Translations under genes and position numbers: made by a program | Assembly: GCA_903813345.2 (NCBI GenBank) | Contig: CAIIXF020000001.1 | Coordinates: 2,790,001-2,854,000 of the forward strand | Length of the DNA stretch: 64,000 nucleotides | Source of the DNA: Owenia fusiformis | Taxonomy: Eukaryota; Annelida; Polychaeta; Sabellida; Oweniidae | Direction of reading: 5' to 3' | Part shown: positions 25,601 through 40,600 of the stretch, in pieces | Numbering within the stretch: position 1 is the stretch's first letter | Layout of the letters: every line of letters begins with the position of its first letter | Notes under the pieces: generated by a model | The model's input: the letters and a program-made list of their open reading frames with translations, nothing else | What the model was told of the DNA's origin: nothing | The model's database searches: none

Positions 25601-28600
25601 ATCAATACAGAGGGCACATTTAGATTTGTCACCCTATGGCTTTGACCACTCTAAACTAAATGTTCAGTATTATCATCTCTGCCTTGTATACAAGTATATA
25701 TTGGATGACCCAAGAAGCCTCAACTCATTTCATGGTCATCTGATTTTATCTTGAATACATGTTTTCTTGATGCAAACCAGTGTTATATTTGCCCCAGGTG
25801 AAGTCTCGCATACCTGCGTTTTTATTTCTTGACAGTGAGGTCAGTGTTAAAAGATTTCTTGTCAAGATTGCTAGAGTTTGTGCCTCAGTGGAAATAAATA
25901 ACACTCGTGAAATTAAGGAGTTACTTTTAGGAACGGGTATATGCTTTAACAGTGCTGAATTATGTACATTAGGGGGTGTCAATGATTTTAAGGTCAAAAT
26001 GACAGGTTAGCACATTTTTGGCAATTGAGTTAGTGTAAATCAATAGAGAATTGTCTCAGTTGTAGCCTTTTCTTGGGAATGTTCATCAGACTGACTGAGA
26101 TATTGTGGATTTATATGATTTTATACATAAGAAAATATTAATGGTGAATTAGGTAGTTGTCCGATGTAGATGAGTGAAAGTCCCCCAACAGTTTACGCAT
26201 TTTTGGTAATATACGGTAAAACTTGTGTCTAATGAGCTGTGAACACTCTGTTCGATAGAATTTCTCAAATGTGAACCCGTCTTTATACCCTTTGCATTTG
26301 TTCGACTTGGCTTCTCAAAAGAGAGCTTCACCTTTGGTAGATTATAACTAGACTCTGCGTGCAGGGTAGTCTTTATATGAACATGATATTAAGTTGGCAT
26401 CAGCATTGTTCACTCAGGGGAAGTTTTACTGTATATTAAAGACAATAGAAAAACTAATTAATAGGCTTCACTTCACTGGAATATTCACAAGTGAAAATGA
26501 GCTCCTTTGATCTACTTCTAAGAGTTACTTTTGATTACTCCATTGTGTTTATACAATGTATGGATTGTTCTAATGGATAAACATAATTGAACATGAGAAC
26601 AATTCAAATCCAGTATTTTTATTATTTAATCCTTGAACTTTTCCATCAGTATATAAAGAGTAGAAAAGCATGCATTGATTTTCTTAATTAGCCCAAGCTT
26701 CATTGATACGTATATTCATGATAGTAATAGTGCGAAAGGAATTGTTATTCTAATGTCTATGAAGTGTCCATTGGGATTTTGATCCTTAATGAGTCATTGT
26801 CGGAAATATTATCCTTTGTCTGAGTGATCCTCCGGGAGGCTGGTTATAGTTGTTAGGAGTCTCTTCGAGATGCTGTCGTTTACAGACATTCTTTGGGGGG
26901 AATGAAAACATTCGGGTCTGAAATTCCTACTGTAACGTCATAGAAACTGAAAGTAAAAAATTGATTAATGTTATGTCAATCTGGAATTATTTGTTGTCGC
27001 AAGAAACAAATTATTTCTATTATCTTAAAGAATAAGTAAAGGGGAAGTCATTAGCCCTGTGTTAAATTACATTCCTTCCTCTTCTGTCCATCGAAGATGT
27101 TCCCGATTGTTGGGAGATTTACCGAAGCGTAGAAATAGCTTCAGAAGATGAAAAATGGTGCTTTATAAGATGCAATCTAATTTCCTGATAATCCAATACT
27201 AATAAGAGACACGAGGAAACAATTACTCTGAGAGCCTATTGAAGGATTCATGAAAGCTGTCAGTGAATGGGATAGTTACAGAATGGTCTTTAGCAAACCA
27301 GGGAAATATAACACCAATGCTTCAGTCTAATCTAATCACTTCTCACTCTCTGCCTTCTAGAGTTACTGGAAGGATTAGTGATGCAATTAAAATACTTTGT
27401 ATTGTTAGAAAGATTAAAGAATGTAAGCATTTTGACAGTTTTACTTGGGGTTGTGTTAACCAGTTGTAGCCTAGAAAGAGAAATGGTGTCAAGAGTTATG
27501 CTGATAAAGAAAATACATTTATATTTGTAGAATCTAAATGAAACCAGTTTTATACTCTTCAGAGTCATTTTTTTGTTATTTTCCTTCATCAGTAGTAAGT
27601 TATTAGAAAAAAGAATGAAGGAACGTTATACAAAAATATTTATACAGTAAACCCGATCTGATCATAACGCCATTTGGACAATCAAAGGTGTTTGAAATAG
27701 CAAGTGTTCACATTTTAAGATTAGCAAGGTATTCAATGATAGATTACAAAATTGGGATGAAAAGTGTTCATGTTGAGAGGTGTTCGGATTGTAGATGTGT
27801 TCAGATATTGTAACTATATGAACTTACTGGGTTGAGACGTAATCACTTGATCTACTCCTGGAAGTATGCACTGGGATGCACCCAACAGTGGTAAACTCTC
27901 CATTCCAGCGGACTGAAAAGTAAAAAAACAGGAATTGAAATTAAATCATGAAATTCATACTTGTAAAAAAATTATTATTTGCTACCATTGTATGTCAAGC
28001 ACTGTATTGTATGATACTGTTTTATTCAACTCATCAAAGAATATTAAGTATAATCAAGTAGTGCCATTGAAAATACAAGTCAAAATCGAACCTATATAAA
28101 CCATATAAAATATCCTACCTGTAGCTCCACTTGACTCTTTGTACTCAGCTCCCCACATTGACACCTCGACCCCAGCCTCGGGAATGCTAGCACCCAAGTA
28201 GGCCTCCCCATAGAATGTAGAGTTCCTCGGCACCTCCTCTGGATACCACTCCCATGTGATTGGTCGCTTCTCACATTTTCTTGTTTTCATGTCAATGCGA
28301 TATTCAACATGCTGGAAATTAGGACAGAATTCAGTTGAATCAGAATATCTGTTAAATAATATATTTCAAGATCCACAGTCAATATAAAATATGTACAACT
28401 AGGTCATCTCTAAGATACAAACATATAGTTCTGGTATTACTGAGAAAACCACAAATTTGTTACATTGTTCAAGGATTTATATTTAGAAAGTTATTTTGAT
28501 TTGTTGTTATTTGATATCTTTCCGATATCCTTTATGAAGATTGCTAGTATCAAGAGCTGCAAACAATTGAGAAATGATAGTGCTATTCAAAACAATGGGG

Positions 28601-31600
28601 ATCTTGACCACCCTGTTTCTACAATGTCAGAGCCTAGTACTTGTGCTAGATCATATGATTGAAAAGGGTTAAGCTTAACTCACCTCCCTGTGTAGGTAGA
28701 GTGAATCTGAGTATTCAGTCCTGTTGTCAAAGTAGATTTTGTCAACAAATCGCACTCTCTGGTTGTATGCATCATAAGACACCTTCCCATATCTTTGGTA
28801 CTTGTAGTTGTGGTCATGCTACAAAGCATCAGTTCATACTAAAGTAGTATTAATATTTTATAATGAGACTCAATGATCTCCAGTCTCTAAACTTCTGACT
28901 TAAGTGCCTCAAACTATTCCAAATCTGGAGAATTCTCAATTTTCAACTACAAGCAGGTATAACTTGTTTTTGGATAAACAATTTGACAGATTATCGAGAT
29001 TATACTGTGAATAGATTAATGATTATTAACGTGTTACAATATAAGGTAGAGATACTTACAGATGCTGCATCTCCCTCCCATTCCATGGGAGCCTCTGAAA
29101 GGAAATGTAATAAACTGTACACTACACTATATTACACTACACTATATTACACTACACTATACTACACTACACTATGCTATACCGGCGAGCAATCAACTAC
29201 ATATAATACATTGAGGCTAACAGCCTTGTAAGCAGTTTGTATAGATCTGTTTTAAAAAAGCAAAATTAAAATATTGAGTATTGTGTTAAATGAAATGTGT
29301 TACCATCTTCATTATCAGCCCCTTTGTAAAATATTAGTTATGGTAATAGATATTGAGATGCAGAGACAGCATGCAGCACATTATACACAAAGTATCAAAG
29401 AAAATTTCACAAATAGTTCTTTGTTTAAATCTAGGAACATTTTGCTCAAAAAGATCAAATATTTGGAAATAATTCTGTTATACATAAATTGATAATATTT
29501 TGAATACATACCACATCTGGCAGGGAACTGTGCAGAGGCAGCTGCCACTAAACACAATGTGGAAACAAACAGCAACATTTTGTAGATCAATCTCCTAGGA
29601 TACCTTGAATACAATGATATAACCGTCACACCTCCTTTCAGCTCTGTCTCTTTGGTATCAACAAAACATGGTCCTTCATTGCACATTCAATGTTCATAAT
29701 CATCCTTCTATTTGTCATCATAGAGACTTGTAGGTTTTGATCGAAGATGAGACCTATGTGTGTTTATTTGTGTCTAGTAGATCTTGTGATGTGTTTTAAC
29801 AATTGAGACTCATCATATCTTCATTGTAGATGATCGTAAAAGTAGGTCAATTGATGCACTTAGATATATATGGTACATGAGCAATGTGACCACTTTCAGA
29901 TAACTATGAACAATACAATGCCCTACATGTCTTTATATAATGGTTTGAAACCTCATCTTGGATTACCATTGGTATGAAGTTTTCTTGAAAATTCAAACTG
30001 GTAAGCGAGTATGTTGAAACCTGGGTATTAAGGTGGTCCCATTATGCACCTATTTTGCCAGATTTTTGTTTTACTCTTCCTACCTTAACACATTTGTCTG
30101 GTCAGGCATCTAGAAGAACCTATTGTGATATCAAGTCGCAACTAATTTCTATCACAAACTGTCTTTGTAAAATTAATATCAGATTCTCAAATCTGTGATT
30201 TTTACTGGTGCAATTAAGGTTCAATTTGATGAACCACATATTTGATTTTAAGGTATGACATATAATCACCATTTGATTAGCATTAGAGAGGGGAGGGGGG
30301 AATCATCAGCAACATAGTCACCATTCAGCTTTCTTAACTTTTTCCATTATCCTGAACAGTCTCACACAAAGCTCCGTTAAAATAAATGAAGGGGCACCCC
30401 AGTTGTTATATTTCTTGGAGATGTGTGTATAACTGTATAAGATGTTCAAGTAGAATAAATTTTGGCCGTAACATGTTTTTCTACTCTATTTGTGTATTGT
30501 CTTTCATAATACCTATGGGGCTTTTGCATTTATGTTCTATACCTCAGGCAGAGAGATGTTCTATCAGCAGGTTTACTCTCATATCAATCTAAGGTTCTAC
30601 ATCTACGTTTATTCTGAAGGAGTCTCAGGTGCGTTGTCTGGCTAAAAGCCGCAAATCGCAACTGTTATTGCGATCAGTTAAATCACATGTGTGAACAGTA
30701 TGTGACTTCATAATTGAAAATACATGTAGATATCTAATTTTTGATAACATGTCGATATTGCTTTGATGTATTTCAACGGTGACTTGTGCAGAACAGATTA
30801 CTTCAGAGAATTTTATTATTGGTGGCTGTAGGGAGGTGTTGCAGGTTGAATCATACAGGGATTTGCGGCTGCTAACCTGTTATAATAATGATGAAGGAGA
30901 CGTTTGGGAATAGCACAATATATGCTCCGATGACAGTTAATGCGGGAATGGGTGGAGAAATTATGGTATATCAATGCACATCAATCAAATTCAAGAAAAC
31001 CATTTGTGCTTATGAAAACACCCTTACCAATACAGAAGTTTGATTCTGCTTATTGAAAAGAAAGTCTCATCTGATACACAAGGCTGTGACACTCAGATAA
31101 GCTTATTAGTTTCATTTGGAAGCATTTTTCTTAGGGCAATAAACCGATAACGATAACGTCAGATAACTGAAGATGATGATTTAGGCAAAAACACACTGAT
31201 TAGCTTAGTTGTAGACTCATTAACCAACAGTTAGAAATATATCCTAACTTAAACATTAAGTGTAAAGACATAAACTGTCAGTTACCCACATTTACAAAAC
31301 AACCTGTCTGCGTACATGTATATCATGTTAATAACCATTCATGCATTAATAACATGGGAATTGAGATAAGACCAAATGTCAAAATATATAATAGATAACT
31401 AAGATTGCTAATAATGCCTTGATATCATGAATTAATATGGCATTAATGTGCACTGTTTTGATCGTATAATCCAATGATGTTAATAGTTATTTATTCATAA
31501 CTCAAAAACATCTTTGACTTAGATTATGACTTAGACTTAGACAACCTTTGACTTAGACTACATTTACAAATACCTAGCTTTAAGATATCTTTAAACACAT

Positions 31601-34600
31601 CACAAATCAGCTAAATAAATATAGATTCTTGAAAGCAGTTTTAGATTGAGGAAACCATCTGATCTTAGTACAATTTCCTTTCCCCTCTCACCTCCCTTGA
31701 TCACTCTCCAATTATATGATATCTCCTTATGTTCTCCTGCTACAACCAAGCAGATCCCTTCAGGTGGAGAATGGACCCTAGTGATATATGATCAGTGTTT
31801 GTTTGAGCTCAATGATTTCCCAATCAGGATAACGCTTCTTCTTCTTACCCTCTCCAAGAGGTTGACCTTATGCACACTCTTTAAATTTGAGACCATCCCT
31901 TGAGTCAGGACATTACATTTTCTGTATTTAGCTATAATTCATACCGCCTCCTAATTCAACTCTAATAAAAAGTCAAAAAATTCTATCTTTGAATTGGTAA
32001 GGTTTATTAGCACCAACACTAAGATCATCTATAATAGTCAAAAGTTAGGGTAACTAATCAATGGGGATTTAGGGTATCTGCTTAGTCTGGTCTCCTCAGT
32101 TGGTGGAAGGCTTAGAGTTCAATGTTTGTTTTCTCTGGCGCAATCAGTCAGGCGAGGTGAAATATTGAGATGTTGAAAATAAAGTGTTTTCTTATGTTTT
32201 CATCAGCTTGGAGGATTTACTTTAATTTGTTGTCAGTATCTCCCCTTACTTACAATTGGAAATATTCATTATTTGGCGCTGATATCTATTGAGTTTGGAT
32301 CCTTTTGATGTAGCATTCCAAGTAATTGTGATATAGAAGCTTTAAAAGTTCTGCTTTTTTCCAGATTCATTTTTTTAGTCCACAGAGTTGCATTCTAAGT
32401 TCTTTTTTTATTTTATTTTATGCAATAAAACATGAAAAAGAGAAATTGAATAAAAATAATGTATCAGGCTTGCACGTCTCTAAAATATTTATTATTTCAG
32501 ATTAAGGATCGGATATCAGGTCAATATGTCATCTTTTTGACACTATCATTGACGTCATCTTCATATTTTTCAGATGTTCAACCTTGGTTAATGTTATGAA
32601 TTGAAAAACACATCAAGCGGCAAATGATTCGAAAGTGCACATACTTTGAACCATTTATATCATCCACCTACTGATTAGCTTAATTTGATTATTTTACATC
32701 TGTATGATGGATATTTCGATGTATTTTCAGGTATGACTATAAAGTTTTGCTTCACAACTCCACATTCTGTCTGGTACCAAGGGGTCGTAGACTTGGCTCG
32801 TTCAGGTAGGTGCTCCATTATGTAGAATAATTGAAATAACTAAGTTTATGACACAATCATAGGAAAACGTGGCACAAAAGAATGGAGAGCTGGGTCATTT
32901 TGAGTCGATTTTTAAAGCTGTGTTGAAGACTGTTAATGTTGCTGCCATCAGAGTTGTATATTGTCAACGAAATAGAAATCAGAAAGTGTTTTTGGTCATT
33001 TATATTGCTCAATCAACCATGGGATGACCTGCTATTTGAATCAAAACTTGAATTATTCATTTTATCATCCATTCTGTCAGACTGCATCATTCAGATCAAT
33101 TTTGAAAATGTAAATAAGTAAATAGTTTTTTTATTCAGGTTCCTTGAAGCACTCCAAGCTGGTTGTGTCCCTGTGTTGCTAAGCAACGGTTGGGAGCTGC
33201 CATTCTCTGAGATCATCAACTGGAACAAGGCAGTTGTCTGGGGAGACGAGCGACTACTGTTCCAGGTAAGAATATAGAGATTATCCCATATTAGGGCTAG
33301 TATATTTGTCAATCAACAACAGTAAAACCTATACATCTGAACACCTCTCTATGTAATATCTTTTTTCGTCTCATTTTCAATCTGAACTTGTTTGGTCAGT
33401 TCCCATGGTGTTCATATTAGACAGACTTTATTGTATGTAACTATATTATATATTATGTTTTCCTTCTTGGAATGTAAATGGAATCACAATTGACTGGTTT
33501 GACCAGTGTCATGATGTGTGAACATGTATTAATCAGAAATTGCCTTCATTTCCCCAATGGGTCCCACATAACGAGGCAAAGTAGCGCTAACTATTGGTTT
33601 ATCGCATTATGATGAGTAATGGAGACACACTATGAATTGGGATGAGTTTTATGATAGGAAACACTTCCCTTTATCTTTCTAAGGTCTTATTTGGTGAACA
33701 TGACTTTTATTCAAGAGCTTGTAAAATAAGGAGATAACCACTCAAAAGGCATCATCAAGTACTCCAGTTTCTTTTACATAAAATCTATATCAGCCAAGCT
33801 TACAAATATTATTTGAAGGTAGATGTATAGTGTCTGAAGTCTGATAATACTTTGAAATGTTTACAAAATGTAATCCCAAATAAGGTATATTGGCGGGACT
33901 AATGTATCTCATGTTTTTTGTCCCTTAATGACTGTCTGTACCAATTTTATATACAGAGTTACACAAAAATGCAACTTTTTAATTGTAATTTTACTTTACG
34001 TTATCTCTTTGTCACCCTTACATATCCCACAAAATCCATTTTCATTTAATTATGTTTTGTTTCAAACGAGACAGTCATACTAAATTGCTCTCTATTTCAT
34101 TCACTAATAACATTATCATTCTCATGTTACAAAAGATAAAAATGAATTTTGGAGAACGAAAAGTATGGCTTGTTTGTGTGTAAAGGTCTAATTGCAATCT
34201 ACACACAAAAATTAATAATGAACTGCACGAATATTCAATAACATTAAATCTTACTTCTAATCATACTTGATGGCCATGTTTGGCTTGTTAATCCCTTTTA
34301 TAGGGTTCTTATAGGCCCTGGCATACAATTGTTAATTAATTATAAATTACATGAGGTCATGAATATTTAATTTTGATAGCTTGGGTTTGGTTGATTTTTG
34401 ACATTTTGGGTCAATCTGTAAAATTCTGCCAGTTTTTGGAAAATTGGGACTTAAGACTTATGGAGAATTAATGCCCTCAATTTTTTAAACATTAAATTTT
34501 AATCACCTTTGGGGCTTCACATCCCCCTATACACTAGTATAGTCTCAACATCAATCATCCTTGTCCATAAAGCTGAATTATTTATGATACAGTTAGTAAA

Positions 34601-37600
34601 AGTAGTTGTATATGATGATAATGCAGTTGATGTAAGAATGCAGTATTATGGTGGGTTAATGGGAGAACTGACAAATAAACTACTTTAAGGAGATTTAATG
34701 AGATCTAACTTGTGCTGCTGGGAATAATAGCATTCTATACTTTGGCATTCTTTCTATTCCCTACTGAATGGAAATGTTCAACATAATGCAACATGCCATG
34801 TCAAGGATTGTTTTAAAATGTCTAAATGTAGCTATGCTATATCCAAGAATTTGTTGGAGTAAAGTTATGGTTCATGGATGACTGAACCTGTATGTTACAA
34901 ATATTTGAGATGAAGATTTTCAGATTTTATTTTTATGTCGTTTTAATGATGTTGAATGACATGCAGTAGCATAAAAATATAAATGAATTACACGCATCAA
35001 AATTTACTAAAGTGTATGATATGTAACTCACCATGTATTTACATTAAATCATCATCTCTTCTATCTGGCACTGATATATTGCAGTGGGGTTGAATAGACA
35101 TATAATAAAGGAGCTCTATATCAGATCCGGTCAGAGTGACCTAGTTCCAGACTTTAGAAGTTACATTGTAGGAACCTTCTAATATAACATTTGAATCTTA
35201 GAGATACCTAGACCCTAGAAATTACATTGTGTTTACATTGATGCAGTGTCAATTTTTTATATGGCAACTTATATCTAAAGATTGCAAATCAATCGGTCAG
35301 CAGAAAAATCTAGCCATGATTTTTTTAATTTTATATTTTCCAAAGTAGACTGCAGATATTTCTCTTAGAAAATGAGGATTGTGATGTGGTATCCCAACTG
35401 ATGAAGAGCTTCGGGGCTTATCTTGTTGAAGCAGGTTCTCAGTTTCACATCACTCTCCATTACAGCATGGTTAATTGTATTAGATTCATTTGGCTTAACA
35501 TTGATGTGCTTTACGTAACTAATCAAGATAAGTCGAATCTCTGTTATTTACGACGGCTCCATAATCAAACCAAGATCGCGTATCGTAATATCAAAGTACT
35601 TTGCAACCATAGAGAGATATAAATTTTATGACATTGCCTAAGTATATTTTTTATGTCGAGAAACTGAAAATCGGCGTGTTCCTATTATATGGACTATATT
35701 TCATATTCGTGTTGATAGCCTATCAGAATGCAACAACATCAAAATCAATGGCCCACGCATATAGCAATCTCCAGAAAATCTAATTTATATGACTTTGAAA
35801 TAATTCTCACAGGAGAGATCCTTCATTGTGTCAGGACTGGCATTTTGTGATTGATTCTGGATATTACTTGTTGGTTCATTGGTTTGTTATAACATCTCTC
35901 GAAATCTGACAGTCAACTCTGATATGTCACTTAAACAAATGGGATACGATAATGATTTCCAAAATGAATTATTTACAATTTTGTACCAGAAGTGTAACAA
36001 AAAGTTGAATTTATGATTATATATTGATTGCCACATTTTTGTGGTGACATATTGTTATAGCCTCCAACTTTTTGTAGATGGGTTCGGTTGTTTGTGTTTA
36101 GCATTTGGCAGTTGGTGAATAAAGCTCATTCTTATTCTTACATTTAGGTTTCATAGTCCTAGTGTGGGGATTAAATGATTATAATTCTTGCTTGAGATAA
36201 GGGAATTCCCAAGTGTTGCTTTTATTTTTGGTTTTCAGTTATCACTCTTCATCTGATTGAAAATAAGATAGCTTCGTACATTTAAAGTGGATTATCCAAT
36301 TTCATAAAATATAAATGTGTGTGTCTAATTCTCATTATTCGCTGTCTAGTGTCAATCTATACTTACTTTGAAGCTGCTGTATTAAATTGGTGCCAGTTCT
36401 CCTAAGTCTTAAATGTTTCATCTTTCTGTGCATGCTAGAATCTCATCTCTGAGATGGCAGTCTGTTATTTGTTCTTTCAATTTCATTTGATATGTTATTT
36501 ATGTGATTAAAATAGAAGTCTAAATGCATCAAGTTGATGCTTCTTGTCACATATTGAAGGGAAAATTAATGGTTTCTTGGGATTGCAGAATCTAATGAAG
36601 GTGTTAGCGCTTTCATCTGTATTTATTAGTCTGTAATGATACAATTACAGCCACAATCAGGAATCAGAATTGCTTAATGCAATGGTTAGCAGCTCAAGGT
36701 CTAGGTTAAAATTCTGTACCTTTGTGTTCTAACTAGAGGGAGGGGAGGTGGATACAAGATACATATGTCTTGTAGTCATGTTGCATACAAGTTGACATTA
36801 TACTCCCCGTTGAGCCGTTTTTCTCATTGTTCATATTCTATAACCCGACTCCTTATCTTTCATCAGGTACCATTGGAGGATATATGAGGGGATGTGATAT
36901 CATATGATATAAAAAGGATATGATTTTTGTCCAAGAGCAAATTCCAATAATTGCACAAGATGAGAATGTTTTCTTTAAATTCGATGAAAAAGTGATAACA
37001 TTTCTTCCCAAAATATGTATGATACAGAAAAGCTCCAAAGCACTATAAACTAATAAAGCCAGTCATTAATTCACCCAGGGGTGATTAATAGATACTCGTG
37101 TTGGCAGACAATTCTGTTTTAGAAGATTCAAAGAAAATACTTCAATTATTGATCAAGGAATTTGTAGACAGTTTGTCTGAGACGACCTTTATTAAATGCA
37201 GATTTGCATGCAAGTTGAAAACATTCTCATGGACAATTGTGACAAACATGGTAGGAACCGGTGTAAAACATTGTAACCAAGGTAACTGGTGTAAAACGTA
37301 AAACTAATATTTTTATTATCCTCAAATCTCCGCATTATGCCATTTTGGAATAGCAATCAGTTGGCCAAATATGAAGAAATTAATCCAAAGCTGGCACTGA
37401 GATAGTCAAATATCTTGAAACTCAAGAATCAATTAAGGAGATGCAAAATCAATTAAAAGTGATGATTCTGTTATGAGAGGAATTACACGAGGTATACGAT
37501 AAGTTATCAAAGTCACTTTCAATTTTTACGCTGCAATAAGCATCTGGATAGATTGGATCAAATGAATGTGGCCAGTTCTAATATACGACCATTTCATATA

Positions 37601-40600
37601 GTTTCTGAAGCTCTTGGCTGGCTTGGATTAGATTAACATTGCAATAGTGGACGTTTATCTTGGTCTTATTGCAAATCAATATGTAGAAGACACTTTAAGT
37701 TTCAAAGTTATTGATAACGTTGAAGGGTGCTTTTATCTCAAGCTGGTTTACCAATGGCACTTGGAGGGCATTCTAATGAATATTACATTCAAATTATCAT
37801 TGTTTCTCTGAACATTGTGTTTGTAATTAGAACAAATGGTTATCCTCTATGATACCGTTAGGGACAGAATTTTCAAAAACAGTCATCACCATTGGTAGTT
37901 TTTTCACAAAATTGTGTTGTATAAATGTTAATATTGTGTGAATTCAAAAGGAGATATGTTTTTCTAAATGAATGTGTTTTATTCGTAAACGAAGTAATTT
38001 GCATTTGAGGAGCAAAGTGTTATTTTGTAAACATGTTCAAAGCACTTTTTCTCTTCATCAGACACAATCCATTTATTTTCTCCATAATGGGTGAAAATGA
38101 ATGTCACTCGGATTGTCAGTGAGTGTCTATAGTGGAAGGTCAAAGTGATTCGAGACATGGGATTCTTCATAAATAAAATTGTGCGCTAGATTGAAGATGA
38201 TTTGATAAGATTTTAGTTTTTGCAAAATGGTATCTTGGTATCGGTCATGTTGTTCTTGCTTTAAACCAAAATAGGCATGAAATTAATCTAATCAGAAATA
38301 TTTGTGGGGTCATATGTCATTCATATATTTTAATAGAGAAGATGAAGTATTACGACTTTGTCCATATTTCAAGAATTATTGCCAGTTTGTTTCATAGTTG
38401 ATTACAAAAGGAGGTGTATCATTAGTTGCTTGTCACAGTTAAGAATATATATTGCCATAAAACTCTCGCATAGTTATTGTTCGCTTCATTTGACATGTTC
38501 ATTAATATTTGCCGCCTGGCTAAGTCTCTCTATAACCCCATGCTTGCTTTAAAACACCAAGGGATTTACAGGTCACGTTAAAAGCGAGTGTTTAATGGCG
38601 ATTGATTCTACAGTTATATCTTGATCTACGTCATCAATCCAATTTATTAATTCAATTTCCGAAAAAAATAATTTGATAACTGCCACAATTTTATAAAATA
38701 TTCTTATCGCCAAGGGTGATGTCTATGAAACGCATTGTAAATATTGATACAGATACATTTTCTTAAAATGTACCAATTGAAAGCAATAAATGCTGTACCA
38801 CAAATCATACCTTTTGAAAGCTATATATTATGATGAGTTGAAGTTGTTCAAAACCAGTAACTGGGTGGTATCAAAAAATTATATATGTTCAGAAATTTTT
38901 GATTTGAGCGATTATAGCGAATATTAAAGGCAGTAAGTTGATATTAAAACTTGGAGAAGATATTACAGAATCAGGAAATATTCTTTTGTCGAGTCTAACA
39001 TCTTTTTAATTTAACTGATTTGCGTTTGGGAAATCTTTGAGTCTTAAAGCCCATGATTAATTTAAACCCATTAGAGAAACATTCCATTTGGGACCTTCCA
39101 AACCAGGGCTCCATCTCTTGCCATTTAGTTTCTTCGGCACAAATATTTCTTCAAACTGACAAAGAATAACAAAAAATATCAAACTAATTTTTATATCTCT
39201 TTTGGGAATAAAAGCCTAGACTTAAGTTACTTCATCTAATTAAAGTGACAATGAGTTATATAAGTGAATGGTTGAGCCTCACTTCTTGCATATAATATAT
39301 TCCGTAATGGCTGGTCACATCACTCTCATTAGCAAGGGCCTCTGAACTGAATTGCAGTAAAAGTCATGCAGGATGAGCTATATTGTCCGCACTTGCTTTT
39401 AATCTTGCATGAAATCCCTGTATTATGTATGATATCCCCAACTGGCTTGGGACGTGTATATAACATGGGACTGATGATTTAAAGTGGCGGTAAAGAAAAG
39501 ATAGTGTAAGATGATAGAAACAATCTTTTCAAAAAGCATTCTCACTTATGGAAGGTATTGAAGATTCCAGATGCAGAAAAGTCAAAATTCAATAGAATCA
39601 GAAAAGGGGGCTCTGTTTTTTTTCGCTTTATAACTTTAATAATCAAATCATCAAGTCAAATCATTATCGTGAAGTAAAAGTAAAGTCAGAATTATTGGAT
39701 GTTTTAGAAAATAAAAATAAATTGCAAAATCATATCAATTTATGAAAAGTTAATCGTAACTTGTCTTGAGTCTTTGTTGCCCCTTTTTGTAAGAATATTA
39801 CTTTTAGCTCCATCAGAAAAATTGCTTCAGTTCTATATCAAGTATTCTCGGGTGAAGATGATATTTTTCAATTGAGAGCTCACGTTCCAAGTTTCACATT
39901 GAGCGTATCTGAATTCTGTTAGATTAGCTTTGGAATGATAACAAAACCAACATTTGGATGTAGAGTAAAACCTGTATATCTGAACACCATTCTAATCTGA
40001 ACAAATCTTAATGTGAACACATTTTAGGTCCCACTTAGGCTTCTATGTTAAAAAATCTTGAAATGTGAACACCTGCCAATGTGAACTCTTTTGGCTGGTC
40101 CCAGTCGTGCTCTGATTAGACAGGTTTTACTGTATCTTGCCTAGTATTATATAGAGTTGTTCCTATAATCATTTGCCAATTTGTATGAGTTTTACATGTG
40201 ATAGCTTTACTCAGTTACTTATTGGATATTATCAAAATGATGTATTGTAATTGTATATAATTATTATAGAATGTTATTACATGCATCCATACGTGTCTGT
40301 ATCACGTTGTCTGCCATGCTGCATTGTGAAGAAAATCTGCCTTGTGTGCTATTACATTTAACTTATTTTTCTCATTCTCCAGCAAGCAATCTTTGTTAAG
40401 GGATATATACAAGCCCATGGTATGGGAATCAAGCCCATAGCCTCTAGGCTACACATGATCTTTTCGCAAGAGATCCCATTATCTTTACCAGTTTAACTTA
40501 ACCCTATGGCTTGATTTGTCATTTGAGCTCATTTGAGAATTGTTTTTGTTTTTCAGATCCCGTCCATTGTGCGTTCCATGTCGCACCAAGACATCTTGTC

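Noticed and set aside
27828-27842. Reading the ependymin-related exon 5 to an immediate TAA as the true end of the protein
   Set aside because: The donor CCA|GTAAGT is strong, and the downstream exon restores the family's DP.VF.PP..C ending in phase.
33474-33486. TGGAATGTAAA, identical to the 5' part of miR-1
   Set aside because: The match stops after 11-12 bases and no precursor hairpin forms around it.
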